From positions 186,001-250,000 of the forward strand of contig JAPMXV010000071.1 in NCBI GenBank assembly GCA_026936335.1: 64,000 bases of DNA, written 5' to 3'. Source of the DNA: Mantamonas sphyraenae. Lineage: Eukaryota > CRuMs > Mantamonadidae. The notes beneath the pieces are model-generated. The model was not told the DNA's origin and made no database searches. It saw only the letters and a list, made by a program, of their open reading frames with translations. The position numbers and the translations under genes were made by a program. This document shows, piece by piece, positions 19,113 to 29,200 of this stretch. Within the stretch, counting starts at the first letter, position 1; the number at the start of each line of letters is the position of its first letter.

Positions 19113-21166
19113 ATGTCATCCAACAGCGTGGAGATCCAGGCGGTGCTGATGGCCCATTCCATGGGTGGCAAGCTGTATCCACTGAACCAATCCACCCCAA
19201 AGTGTCTCCTGCCTGTGGCCAATCGTCCCTTGCTCTCCTATTCCCTCCAGCTGCTCGAGAGCTATCAGTTTGACGGTACGGATCCACCACTCCCTCATCA
19301 CACCTCACCCCTTTTCTCCCACATACTCACGCACCTCGACATACCCTGCTCTGTACACCCCACACGTACGCACACACATGCCACGTGTTGCTGTGAACGC
19401 ATGCACATGGACCCTGTGTGCCCACAGACGTCATTCTGGTCGTCAACGAAACGTACCACGAGCGCATTCGCACGTACGTGAGTGAAATCTACCAGAGCAG
19501 CATGAAGGTGCATTACCACGTCCTCAACGAACCCATGGAGTCTGCAGACGTGTTGCGGTCACTGGCAGACCATATCAAGGTGAGTGGGCCATGTGAGACA
19601 TGGTGTGTGGCAGTGTGTGGGCGGCCGTAACTTTCCCGGAAACGCCGATCACAACCCCTCCCTCGGGTGCGCCCTTCCTGTGCTCACACGCCCTCTTGCA
19701 GAGTGATTTCATGGTCATGAACACAGACCTTGTGGCAGACGTGGAGCTCAACAAGTTTGTGGATCTGCACAGGCAGTATGACTCGCTGGCAACGGTGCTT
19801 TTGTCCAAGCGTACGTGACCCTCCTTGGCAGGCAGGCAAGCCAAACCTCTCGCGGACACGCTGACACCGCTCCCTCCCCACCCTACCTACATCCATCCCA
19901 TGACCACACCATCCCTCCCACTGTTGCACATGGCATGGCTTCATCGCTTCATGCCCACACCCGTGCACAGAGGTGCCAGCAGAGGGCAAGAAGTTGAAGG
20001 TGACAAATGAGACGGACTTTTGCGTGCTGGACGCCAATGAGCGACGATTGCTGTCGATCCAGCGACAGAGCGATGGGGCACCGTTGAAGTATCGCAAGAG
20101 CATGATGAGCAAGTTCCCCAAGGTGACCATCCACACAGACCTGCGCGAGTGCTCGTTGTACATTTTCTCCCAGCATGTGTTGGACATCCTCAAGGGACGC
20201 CAGAGCATCAAAAACATCAAACATGACCTGGTGCCCTACCTGGCCCAACTGCAGTATCGCACCCAACGTCCCAGCAGCAACACAGCAGGCAGTTCGTCGT
20301 CGTCATCGTCGTCGTCGTCCTCCTCATCTTCGTCATCGTCCGATGGGGATCTGGGTTTGGAGCCGGATGACGACATGGACCACAGTGACAAGCCCCAATC
20401 CACCAGCAGTCCCAGCCATGGCCACCTGCTGACCACGTCGCCGTTGGGAGCCGACCTGAGCGACACGTCGTTGGGAGAACACGACTTTCAGGGGTCGTCT
20501 CGACAGGTTGACGCGGACGAGGATGATATGGATGGGAGGGTGGTGGGTGACACGTCCTCGGCATCGGGGAACAAGGATGGAGATGACGACGAGGACGGGG
20601 CCGGAAACAAGGTGAGTCTGGAGTTGCAGAACAAGTTTGTGGCGTTGCAGATGGACAGCTTTGGGATGACGTCGGCCAAGTTTGACCAGGGGGATATGAT
20701 TCGTGTGATGGCCTATGTGGAGGAGAGGGGCTTCTGCCAGCAGGCGTCGACGCGGGAGGCGTACAAGACGCTGAACTTTGAGGTGGCCAAGGGCAACGCG
20801 TACCCGTACGAACCCATGGAGCCGGAGAACAGCGACAAGGCGTTTGTGCACCACTCGTGTGAGTTGGGCCAACGATCGCACATTGGTGGAGGCTGTGTGG
20901 TGGGCAAGGACATGCAGGCGGGGGAAAAGGTCAGCGTGAAGCGCAGTGTGATTGGCAAGCATTGCACGCTGGGCAACCAGGTGAAAATTGTCAACTCGTT
21001 GTTGATGAACCATGTGACGGTGGACGAGGGGGCTCGCATTGTCAACTCGGTGGTGTGCAGCCATGCACATGTCAAGCAGGGCGCACAGGTCAACGGGTGC
21101 ATTGTCGCTGAGCAGTATACCGTGCAGGAGATGCGTGAGGTGACGGATGAGACGTTGATTCCGTAG
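19113..21166 (+). CDS. EIF2B3: Translation initiation factor eIF2B subunit gamma
   Basis: Subunit of the guanine-nucleotide exchange factor for eIF2; it pairs with the catalytic epsilon subunit. Four exons: 19113-19275, 19428-19579, 19702-19810 and 19971-21166, all with canonical sites and consistent phases (1, 0, 1), giving 539 residues. The N-terminal nucleotidyltransferase-like fold shows GGKLYPLNQSTPKCLLPVANRPLL, here divided as GGKLYPLNQSTPK and CLLPVANRPLL, and DFMVMNTDLVADV. The C-terminal left-handed beta-helix is seen as hexapeptides around GQRSHIGGGCVVG, VIGKHCTLG and VKIVNSLLMNHV. An insertion of about 90 residues, rich in Ser and Asp, lies between the two domains and explains the excess over the ~450-residue animal protein. 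Confidence 0.92.
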
Positions 21167-21207
21167 AAGGGTAGAAGGGTAGAAGAGGAAGGGAATGGAG
21201 GGCCATC

Positions 21208-22355
21208 TCATGCGTTGGGTTCGTCATCCTCGTCTTGCTGCCGCACAGGCAGGTAGCGCATGGGCACGTCTGCGGTGTGCTCCTCCACATGGCCAGGTAG
21301 CAATCTGCTGCCTTGCTGATAGAGGTAGATGCTGGTGCAGACGACCACAAGGCCGCAGAGGAAGCCGACGGTGACGTGAAAGTCAAACAGCCACACACTG
21401 AGCAGAAGACCAAGCATCATGGACGCCGTCTGGGCAAACACACGTGTCATGTTGTCCAGGAACTTGAGGGTAAATGCAATGGCCATGCCTCCATAGGCCA
21501 TCGAAACGACGACCATCCAGGTCAGCGGGGTGTATCCGTGGAAGAAGCCCTGCTCCATCACCTGCTGGCGTTCAAACAGCATCATGGCCACAACGTTGAA
21601 GATGACTCCTGATGCATACAACATGCTGTTCTGGAGGTGGATGCTCACGTCGTAGTGGCGTTTCAACAGCCATTCGTTGTACACGTCGGCCACAGCAGAC
21701 AGCACACATGTAAAAAGCACAATGGCATACCCAATGTTGGCTGTGGGAGATTGAGGAAACACTGCGGGGTGAGCACAGGTGTGGAAGGGTGTGTGTGTGC
21801 GCGTGGGAGTGGGTGGGAGGGAAACACGTGCGCTTGAAACCGACCCTGGTCGAGTTTGGCTGACGGTTGGGTGCCAGAAAGCACACCACACACAAGGAGT
21901 ATGACAGATGCCCATTGGATGGGGTGGAGTCGTCTGCGAAGTACTGTGGTGAAGCCAACAGCGATGAACACTGTTTTCAGATTGCCGACAAACTGAACTG
22001 ACGGTGGTGAGAGATACAGGAGGGAAAGCATGCCCATGTTGTTGTCCACAACGTAGATGAAAGAGATTAACGCATAGGCGGAGAAAGAGGCCAGAGAGGC
22101 GTCGTGGAAGACGGGCAGGCGTTGAGAACGGCGTTGCAGGGTCAGGGCCGCCAAACTGCTCACCAGCTTTACGGCTTCAGCACACAGGGTGACGGTGATG
22201 AACTGAAACGGGAATGTACCGGAGGGACCCTTGCTAAGGCCAATGAGGATGGTGGTGGAGCACATGAGAGTGCCAAGGATGAGCAGCAACGCTGCCTTGC
22301 GTGGCCAGGACAGCATGGGGGTTTTGCTTGCATGTGCACGTGCATGTGACCCCAA
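21208..22355 (-). CDS. SLC35A-family nucleotide-sugar transporter
   Basis: Golgi/ER antiporter exchanging a nucleotide sugar for the nucleotide monophosphate. Exon 1 is 22355-21845, exon 2 is 21761-21208, phase 1, giving 354 residues. About ten hydrophobic segments are seen. Diagnostic SLC35A signatures include FVGNLKTVFIAVGFTTVL-like text after YLSPPSVQ, the ADVYNEWLLKR block (compare the VYFEKILK of animal members) and QNSMLYASGVIFN. The tail is short and ends QDEDDEPNA. The start codon lies only 21 nt downstream of the stop of the polymerase gene on the same strand. The substrate (UDP-galactose, UDP-GlcNAc or CMP-sialic acid) cannot be decided from the sequence. Confidence 0.88.
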
Positions 22356-22376
22356 CCAATCCCCTGATACATTTCC

Positions 22377-23267
22377 TCATATGTTCCTCATGCGTGGTGG
22401 CACCCACTGCAAGTGCAGCGCCTTGAAAATGTCCTGCTCCCGTTTGCACGGGATGCCCTCCGTGCTTGCGATCTTCTCCCCCCGCACACGAATGGCAGGC
22501 GCCACATGGTGATCGCTGAGCGTGAGATGCACCTTGCGTGCATAAAAGCGCATCGATCGGTTAAAGTACGCGCTGCCTGTAAAGTACAGGGTGGCAAACG
22601 CGTAGTAGTGGGCCGGGTACACTTTCAGATCCAGCCGCCGATGCAACCCTGTTCCCCCGTGCTCCTTACTCAGCATGCAAATCCCCATGTAACTGTCGCA
22701 ATGTGCCCCATCCCCATCGATTCCCCGTCCAAAGTGCTGCGAGCCTCGCCTGTGCAGTGCCAGGTCGTCCGTGAGTATGTGTTTGCCCTCCCTTCCCTTC
22801 AACAGCTTCAACAGCGAGGTCAACAGCCCCTCGTGATCCTCCCCATCGCTTGTGGTCATGCAGATGTCCATGTCCCCACAGCTGCTCTTGCCCCGCCTGT
22901 ACGAGCCGCACACAAGCATTTTGAACGTCCCTGGCCGCAGCAAGTTGCCAGCGTCCCTGACAATCTGCTCAATGCGCCGCACTTCCCACCGTGGAATACG
23001 CTCCTGCAATTCCTCCGCATATCGCAGTCCTATCTGCTGTGCATGCGACAGTTCGTCCTCGTGTGCCCGTGCGTCATCCAGAGTCTTCCATCCACGTGCA
23101 TACAACTTCTCCGCCGTGATCGTCCCCACACCCCAGATCTTGGTCAGCTCCTGGATGGCCAATGCCTTTTCCGACGTCTTTAGGTCGTCCACTCGTTTCA
23201 GCCTGCCTGTGTCGATCAGCTCCTGGATCTCTGTTGGCACCAATCTCACCAAGGGTCAGCGGTCCAA

Positions 23268-23302
<35 letters not shown>

Positions 23303-24514
23303 CTTTCCTCACTCACTTTTGGCTGTGCCATCGCCCACTCCATGGATGGCAATGGCTTCTTCGTAGCTCTCCACCCGTTTGGGGTGTCGCTCCAAGGCAC
23401 GGATGGCCCGAGTGTACATCTTTGGGCGGTACGGGTCGTTCATGCTCTTCCAGTACTCGCACAGAACCTTGAGCGGCTCTGTAAACTCCTTGTTGTGGTT
23501 CACCTCTTCCTTCTCCTGCTTCTCCTTGCTCCTGTACATCTGCTGGCAGGCAAAGCGTGAGGCAAACTCCCGCCGCCGAGCCTGTCCCCATTTGCTGTAA
23601 AAGATGGGTTCAAACCCATTGTCATCCATCCCATCCGACGCCCGTGCCGACGATGAAGACGACGATGAGGATGAGGATGACGACGTTGTCTGTGTGCTGC
23701 GTCGCTGTCGCTTGCGAGCTCTCCGCGTGGCCAACGCTGCCTCGCGTTCAAACTGGCCATCTGGCTCCAGGGCATCGGCAATGAGACAGCGACGGAACCA
23801 CGCCAGGGAATGGACGGACACATGGGCCAGCAGGTGGAGGGAGTCCGAGCCAATGGAGGCCAGGGCGTCGTCGGGTGAGTTGTCGTCCGCCGAGTGCACC
23901 ACCGCCACAGGCGTGTTCTGCTGCTCCAGATCCACCAGCGAATACACCACGTTTCCTGACCGGGACAACACCTCGTGGCAAGCCCACAGAAAGGTGCTTG
24001 TGTCCATGCTCTCCTCCACAAACCAGAAATGCATGTCGCGAAAGAGCTCGCTTTGGTTCCATGGATCTCGCTCGCACTCGTACTCTGCCCCCTGTTCCGC
24101 ACGCATGGCCTCCACACTGCTTTCTCCACTGCTTCCACTGACCACCGACCCGTCTGTGCTTGACTGTGTCGATGTCTGCGATGCCACGCCGTACACAGAC
24201 TGCTGCGACGACGGTTCCCGTTTCGGTTCCTGGGTTGCTCTCCCTTCTTCCGCCTCCTCCTCCTCCTGCAGACCAATCAACACGTGTTCAAACAGCGTAT
24301 CCTCATCCATGTCATCCTCCTCCTCCTGTTCCTCCTCCTGTTCCTCTTCCCCATCTTCGCCGTCACTTGGATCATCCTCAATCAACACCTGCAATTGCTC
24401 CATTTCGTCCCTACTGGGCTCTGGTACGGATGCAAGCGTGTCCGCCACCTCCACCTCCTCTTCATCCTCATCCTCGTCGTCTTGGGTCAAATCAATCACC
24501 GCAGCGGACATCAA
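22377..24514 (-). CDS. Family X DNA polymerase (Pol beta/lambda type) with N-terminal SIM and acidic region
   Basis: Gap-filling repair polymerase. Exon 1 is 24514-23317, exon 2 is 23230-22377, phase 1, giving 683 residues. The N-terminus VIDLTQDDEDED is a textbook SUMO-interacting motif followed by acidic stretches. A BRCT-like region ends around VSVHSLAWFRRCL. The 8-kDa domain contains AIAIHGVGDGTAKKIQELI (helix-hairpin-helix), and a second hairpin IWGVGTITAEKLY precedes the palm. Catalytic aspartates are D519 and D521 in CGDMDICM and D600 in RRLDLKV. YFTGSAYFNRSMR is the thumb signature, and the protein ends PPRMRNI. The intron holds a CT repeat. BRCT plus SIM suits a Pol lambda/mu-like enzyme in end joining or base-excision repair, but the subtype is not proven. 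Confidence 0.92.
23271..23298. repeat. (CT)n microsatellite in the polymerase intron
   Basis: About 13 CT units on the plus strand, GA units on the coding strand. They lie just upstream of the intron's 3' splice site at 23231. Confidence 0.9.
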
Positions 24515-24600
24515 CGCTCCTCCCCGGGGTTTGGCCGCCCTCGCGCCCAGCCGCAGCTGCCCAACACAACCCCCAACCCCACCATCACCACCACCACCAC
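24515..24600. promoter_or_regulatory. Divergent promoter region, DNA polymerase X / epsilon-tubulin
   Basis: Only 86 nt lie between the two start codons. The stretch carries a CCCCGGGG palindrome near 24522 and a (CAC)n run just before the tubulin ATG. Both promoters must share this space or extend into coding sequence. Confidence 0.45.
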
Positions 24601-26070
24601 ATGGTACGGGAACTCATCACGGTGCAGGTGGGCCAGTGTGGCAACCAGATTGGGTACCGGTTCTGGGACCGTGCACTTCGTGAACACGCGCAGTACCAAT
24701 CGGACCAAGGGGAGGCAGTGTACGACGAAGCCATGAGCTCATTCTTCCGCAACGTGGACACTCGATACGACGACCCGGTGTCCATTGACGTGGACCAGCC
24801 CATTTCCACGCTCAAGGCACGTGCGGTGCTTGTGGACATGGAGGAAGGGGTGGTGCAGCAAACCCTGAAGAGCGACCTGGGCGAACTGTTTGACACCCGC
24901 CAATTCCTCACCGACGTGTCTGGGTCGGGCAACAATTGGGCCCATGGATATGGACTGTATGGGGCCCAGTACGCAGATGAGATCCTGGAAAAGGTGCGAC
25001 GGCCGGTGGAGTTTTGCGACTCGTTGCAGTCGTTCTTTGTCATGAACTCACTGGGGGGTGGCACGGGCTCCGGGTTGGGCTCACGTGTCATGCAACTCCT
25101 CTATGACGAGTATCCACATGTGTACCGCTTTGCCACCAGCGTGTTTCCCTCGGAGCAGGACGACGTGATCACCTCCCCGTACAACTCGGTGCTGGCCCTG
25201 CACAAACTCAGCGACTACGCCGACTGTGTGTTTCCCATTGAGAACCAGGCCTTGTTGCGCATGTGTCAGGTGTCCTCGGCCAAGAGTAGCAAACACCAGG
25301 CCAAGAGCAACGCCCTCCTGGACTCCTCGGCCCTGGCCAACGACGACGAAAAGCCCTTTGACGCCATGAACAACATTGCTGCACAGATGCTACTCGACCT
25401 CACCGCTTCCATGCGATTCGAGGGCTCCCTCAACATCGATCTGAACGAAATCAGCATGAACCTGGTGCCCTATCCGCGCCTGCACTTCCTCACCGCCGCC
25501 CTCAGCCCTCTCCATACCTTTGGCGATGTCGGCATGCAGCCGCGTCGCTTGGATCAAATGTTCACCGATGGGTTTGACAAGGCCAACCAGTTGATTGAGG
25601 CGGAACCGCGTCGAGACACATTCCTGGCGTGTGCGTTGATGGTGCGCGGTCACAAGGTGGACATTTCCGACATCCGACGCAACATCAATCGCATGAAGGA
25701 CAAGCTGGACTTTATCTACTGGAACCAGGAGGGGTGGAAGGTGTCGTTGTGCAGTCAACCGCCCGTGGGGTTGCCCCAGTCGCTCTTGACACTGAGCAAC
25801 AACTGTTGCATCAGCGACATCTTTTCCAGGCAGCTCACCAAGTTCAACACCTTGTACGACCGAAAGGCCTATGTACAGCACTACAAGGACTACGTTGAAC
25901 TGGATGTGTTTGATGAGGCACGCGACAATCTCATGCAACTCATCCAGGATTACGAGGACCTTCGCAACGCCGAGAAGCCAGGCAGCGTTGCCCTTGGCGG
26001 TCATTCGTCCTCCTCTTCTGCCTATGGCTTTGGCACAGAGAATGACGACGAACGGTTGCGTCCCCTTTGA
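24601..26070 (+). CDS. TUBE1: Epsilon-tubulin
   Basis: Centriolar tubulin needed for triplet microtubules and basal-body maturation. 489 residues, no intron. It starts MVRELITVQVGQCGNQIG (tubulin H1/T1 loop), has the GTP-binding loop NSLGGGTGSGLGSR, and the epsilon-specific features RFWDRALREH, SSFFRNVDTRY and an insertion around CQVSSAKSSKHQAKSN. The C-terminal helices carry RKAYVQHYKDYVELDVF, matching the epsilon clade rather than alpha, beta or gamma. Instead of an acidic tail it ends with a Gly/Ser-rich stretch and NDDERLRPL. Presence of this gene implies the organism builds centrioles and probably a flagellum. Confidence 0.94.
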   Translation: MVRELITVQVGQCGNQIGYRFWDRALREHAQYQSDQGEAVYDEAMSSFFRNVDTRYDDPVSIDVDQPISTLKARAVLVDMEEGVVQQTLKSDLGELFDTRQFLTDVSGSGNNWAHGYGLYGAQYADEILEKVRRPVEFCDSLQSFFVMNSLGGGTGSGLGSRVMQLLYDEYPHVYRFATSVFPSEQDDVITSPYNSVLALHKLSDYADCVFPIENQALLRMCQVSSAKSSKHQAKSNALLDSSALANDDEKPFDAMNNIAAQMLLDLTASMRFEGSLNIDLNEISMNLVPYPRLHFLTAALSPLHTFGDVGMQPRRLDQMFTDGFDKANQLIEAEPRRDTFLACALMVRGHKVDISDIRRNINRMKDKLDFIYWNQEGWKVSLCSQPPVGLPQSLLTLSNNCCISDIFSRQLTKFNTLYDRKAYVQHYKDYVELDVFDEARDNLMQLIQDYEDLRNAEKPGSVALGGHSSSSSAYGFGTENDDERLRPL

Positions 26071-26225
26071 GGGCAAGGTGTGTCCGTGGTCACGGGCGCA
26101 GGCAATCAAACCCTTCTTCATTGTATTGGCCACATGACTGTGCACATGGCCTTCGGCTAGTCGATGCACCACATGGTGCGACAAGGTAGTATGGGTAAGC
26201 CTGTGGATTTGGATCTGTAGGCCGA
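26071..26225. other. Convergent 3' region with small inverted repeats
   Basis: 155 nt between the epsilon-tubulin stop and the stop of the Fanzor-like gene. It contains two exact short inverted repeats: CCGTG-GT-CACGG at 26084-26095 and GCACCA-CA-TGGTGC at 26166-26179. No open frame is present. In TnpB/Fanzor loci the guide (omega) RNA usually maps to the 3' end of the nuclease gene, so this is where one would look, but nothing here proves an RNA. Confidence 0.35.
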
Positions 26226-29200
26226 TCATTTGCCTATCCTTCGTCGCTGTACCCTTTGTCGCTTGGGAGCATGCTGTTGTGGTTGTGACCCACCCGAATC
26301 CTCTTCTTCCCCCACTTCCTCATCTCTTCTCTTCTTGCTTCTCTTGCCCGCCTTGTCTGCTGCCTTGCGTTGCTTCCTTCGTCGCTGTACCCTTTGTCGC
26401 TTGGGAGCATGCTGTTGTGGTTGTGACCCACCCGAATCCTCTTCTTCCCCCACTTCCTCATCTCTTCTCTTCTTGCTTCTCTCGCCTGCCTTGTCTGCTG
26501 CCTTGCGTTGCACCTTGATTTTCTTTGTTGGCTTCTCCATCCAGACGCCTGTGACAAAGAAGAGCATCTGCCGCCAGAAGATGCAGTGTGCAGAGCCTCG
26601 ATCTCGCTGAACTGCCTGGTGCAAGTTGTGCTCACCCTCGCCCTCCATCTCTTTGCATGCGTGCCGTTGTGCAAAGCGTTTGAGCTGCTTGGTGGCGTCA
26701 AACATGTTGGAGTCGATGTCCGACAGGCAGTGGCTACTGCACGTCCGCCACCGGCCGAACTTCTCAGCGCCAAAGTCGTCCAAGTTGTCGACAGGGCTGC
26801 CACAGAAGCACTGCTGCGATGTATACCTCTCGTCTGCTGCAATGACCACAAAGTGGTTGGCCAGCATCTCCCGCATCTCCTGCGATTTCCCGCGTCCGCC
26901 AAACGTCTTTGTCGGCTGCAGCACAATCACCTGCTTCAGGTCCAGATGCGCGCGGAACCTGTGGATCACTGAGATCATCTCACGCACGCCTGCCATCCTT
27001 CGTTTGCGATACGTTGCGTACTGCGCACGCATGTGCTTCGCATCCTTGTGCAAATCTTTTCCAAAGACACGTTGCTTGTACTCCTCCTTGAAGTCCGTGT
27101 ACGACGCCAGCACTCGGTCCTGCCCTGCCTTGTGTGCCTGCACATCGTGGCTGTCCAGGGGCAAGGTGGCCACATACAGCTGGCCGTCCCGCACAAAGAT
27201 CGCCTCGACCCAGTCGCGCCCGCGACCAGGATCTATGCTAACCCAAAGCACGTTGCGTGCATGCTCAAGGACTGCGTATCCATTCTTGGCAAAGGCTTTG
27301 ACCTGCTCGACCAAGCCACGCTTCGGAACGGGGTACTTCGGGAAACCAGGCGCGATCTGCTGGACCCTGGTCGTCCACGTGTCTGGCATGCCCGTGGGCT
27401 TCAGTACGGCAAGGGCAATCAGCGCGTCCTTCTTGGAATCCAGCAGAAGGGGCAGGAGATGTGCCATCCTTGGCCTGATCAGCGTTGCGAGGCTCGCCGG
27501 TGAAGGCAGGAGATTGTGAACTTTCGGTGGCTGCAACACATACGCTCGCCTGTACTTGCCGTGAGCGGCGATCCCGCCCGAGAGCATGCGCATGCTGCTG
27601 GCGCTGACGTTCTTCAGTAGGCACCTTGCGTGTGTCTTGCTTCCAACTCTCCGCGTCAGCATCAAGATGGACTGCAGAGGCACGGTTTGCAGCGGCCGCT
27701 CTCCTGCCCAGTGTTGGACCGGCTGACCATCCTCGTCAGCGTTGTTTTCTGGCATGCCACGAGCGTATCGACACCGGAACACCTCTTCCCGAAGCCATTT
27801 GGGCAGAGTTGGCAGCACCTGCGGAGTCAAAACCCACTCGCGTTCTTTCAGTGCATTCCACCAGCCCGGGTTGGCGTCCGACTTGGCGTTCGGGTTTGCG
27901 TCTTGGGGGTCGGCTGGGTTGGCGCCCAACTTGGCGTCTGGATTGGCGTTCCCGTTCGGCTTGCCAAGGGCTTTCCACCTCGCTTCGATGCTCTGCACAA
28001 AGATGTCAAAGGCGTAGCTGTCGACTGAAGAAGCGCCAAATGCCCATTGGCCACCTGTATCGATGGGTCCGGGGAACATGGCATCCATGCATTTCAACCT
28101 TGCTGCCGTGGAAGCAACGGTACGCTTTGCCTGGCGGTTGGAAAGGTTGGTGGTCAGGTTTGAGCGTGGCTTCAGCACCACGTCCAAAAAGTCGGTCAGT
28201 GCGACCCTCTTGGCCAGCAGATGCGTGCGAAGAAGCGGAGGCAGGCTCTCGCAGACTTCATCGTACGGATCCCACTCAGAGGCGGTTGCGGTCTGGTGGG
28301 TTGGCTGCGAAAAGACAAAGTCCTGGGACTCCTTTGTGGAGATCTGATGCCTCTGAAACGCTGTCTTTGTGTTGGAGTAGCTCTGGTGCTTGAGGGCCGC
28401 GACGCTTGCAATCATGGCTGATAGGGGGAGTTCAACGGGTGCCCCGTCCTGCAGCAAGGCGACGATCATTGGGTACGCAGCGAGGGAAATCGCTGATTGA
28501 AGGCTAGCGTTAAAGGCCTTGGCCACGTCGTTTGCCATCCCCCAGACGGACGTGCGTTTGACGGAAGAAAGGTCCACTTGGAGCCTGTGGACGAGAAAGG
28601 AGAAATCCAAGGTCTTGTCGTGGTCACCAGCCTTGCGAATCCCATCGTTCGTGAAGCAGACTGCCTGGAGCTCCTCTGGGTTGTCCCTGTTGTCAATCAG
28701 CATGTTGAGGTTGTTGTAGGCGACCTTGCGCAGGTTGACATGCGGGCGAAGCAGGTCAAACGGCACCATTGCCCCCTCGTCCTCATCCATCTCCTCCTCT
28801 TCAGCCACCGTCTGCATCCCAACCCCCTCGCCATCCGTCGCATCCCCTGTGTGTTGTTCCAGTGGCATCTGCTCCTCCTCCTCCTCCTGCTCGGCCGGCC
28901 CATCACAAGCTGTGAACCACGCAGTGGGATCCTTGCGTACCTCTGGCACCACTTGGTCATAGAACCAGCACCTTAATAAGGCTGTTTGCAGCAGCAGAAG
29001 CTCAGCCAGCGCACCGACGACGTCCTCGTTCCGGCTCGTTCCCAGGCCACGCATGTGTTGCTTCAAGTTCACCTTCTTCTTCAGGTAACTCTGGTACTGC
29101 ACAAAGTCCTTGTCCTTGACAACACTCGCCTTCGCCTTGTTGGGCAGCAGCGTCGACATGCCTCGCGATTCGGGCCACCAAACCGGGCGGCCACGCTGAG

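Noticed and set aside
26084-26095. CCGTG-GT-CACGG inverted repeat as a transcription terminator.
   Set aside because: Eukaryotic context and a two-base loop make a hairpin terminator unlikely; it is kept only as a structural note.
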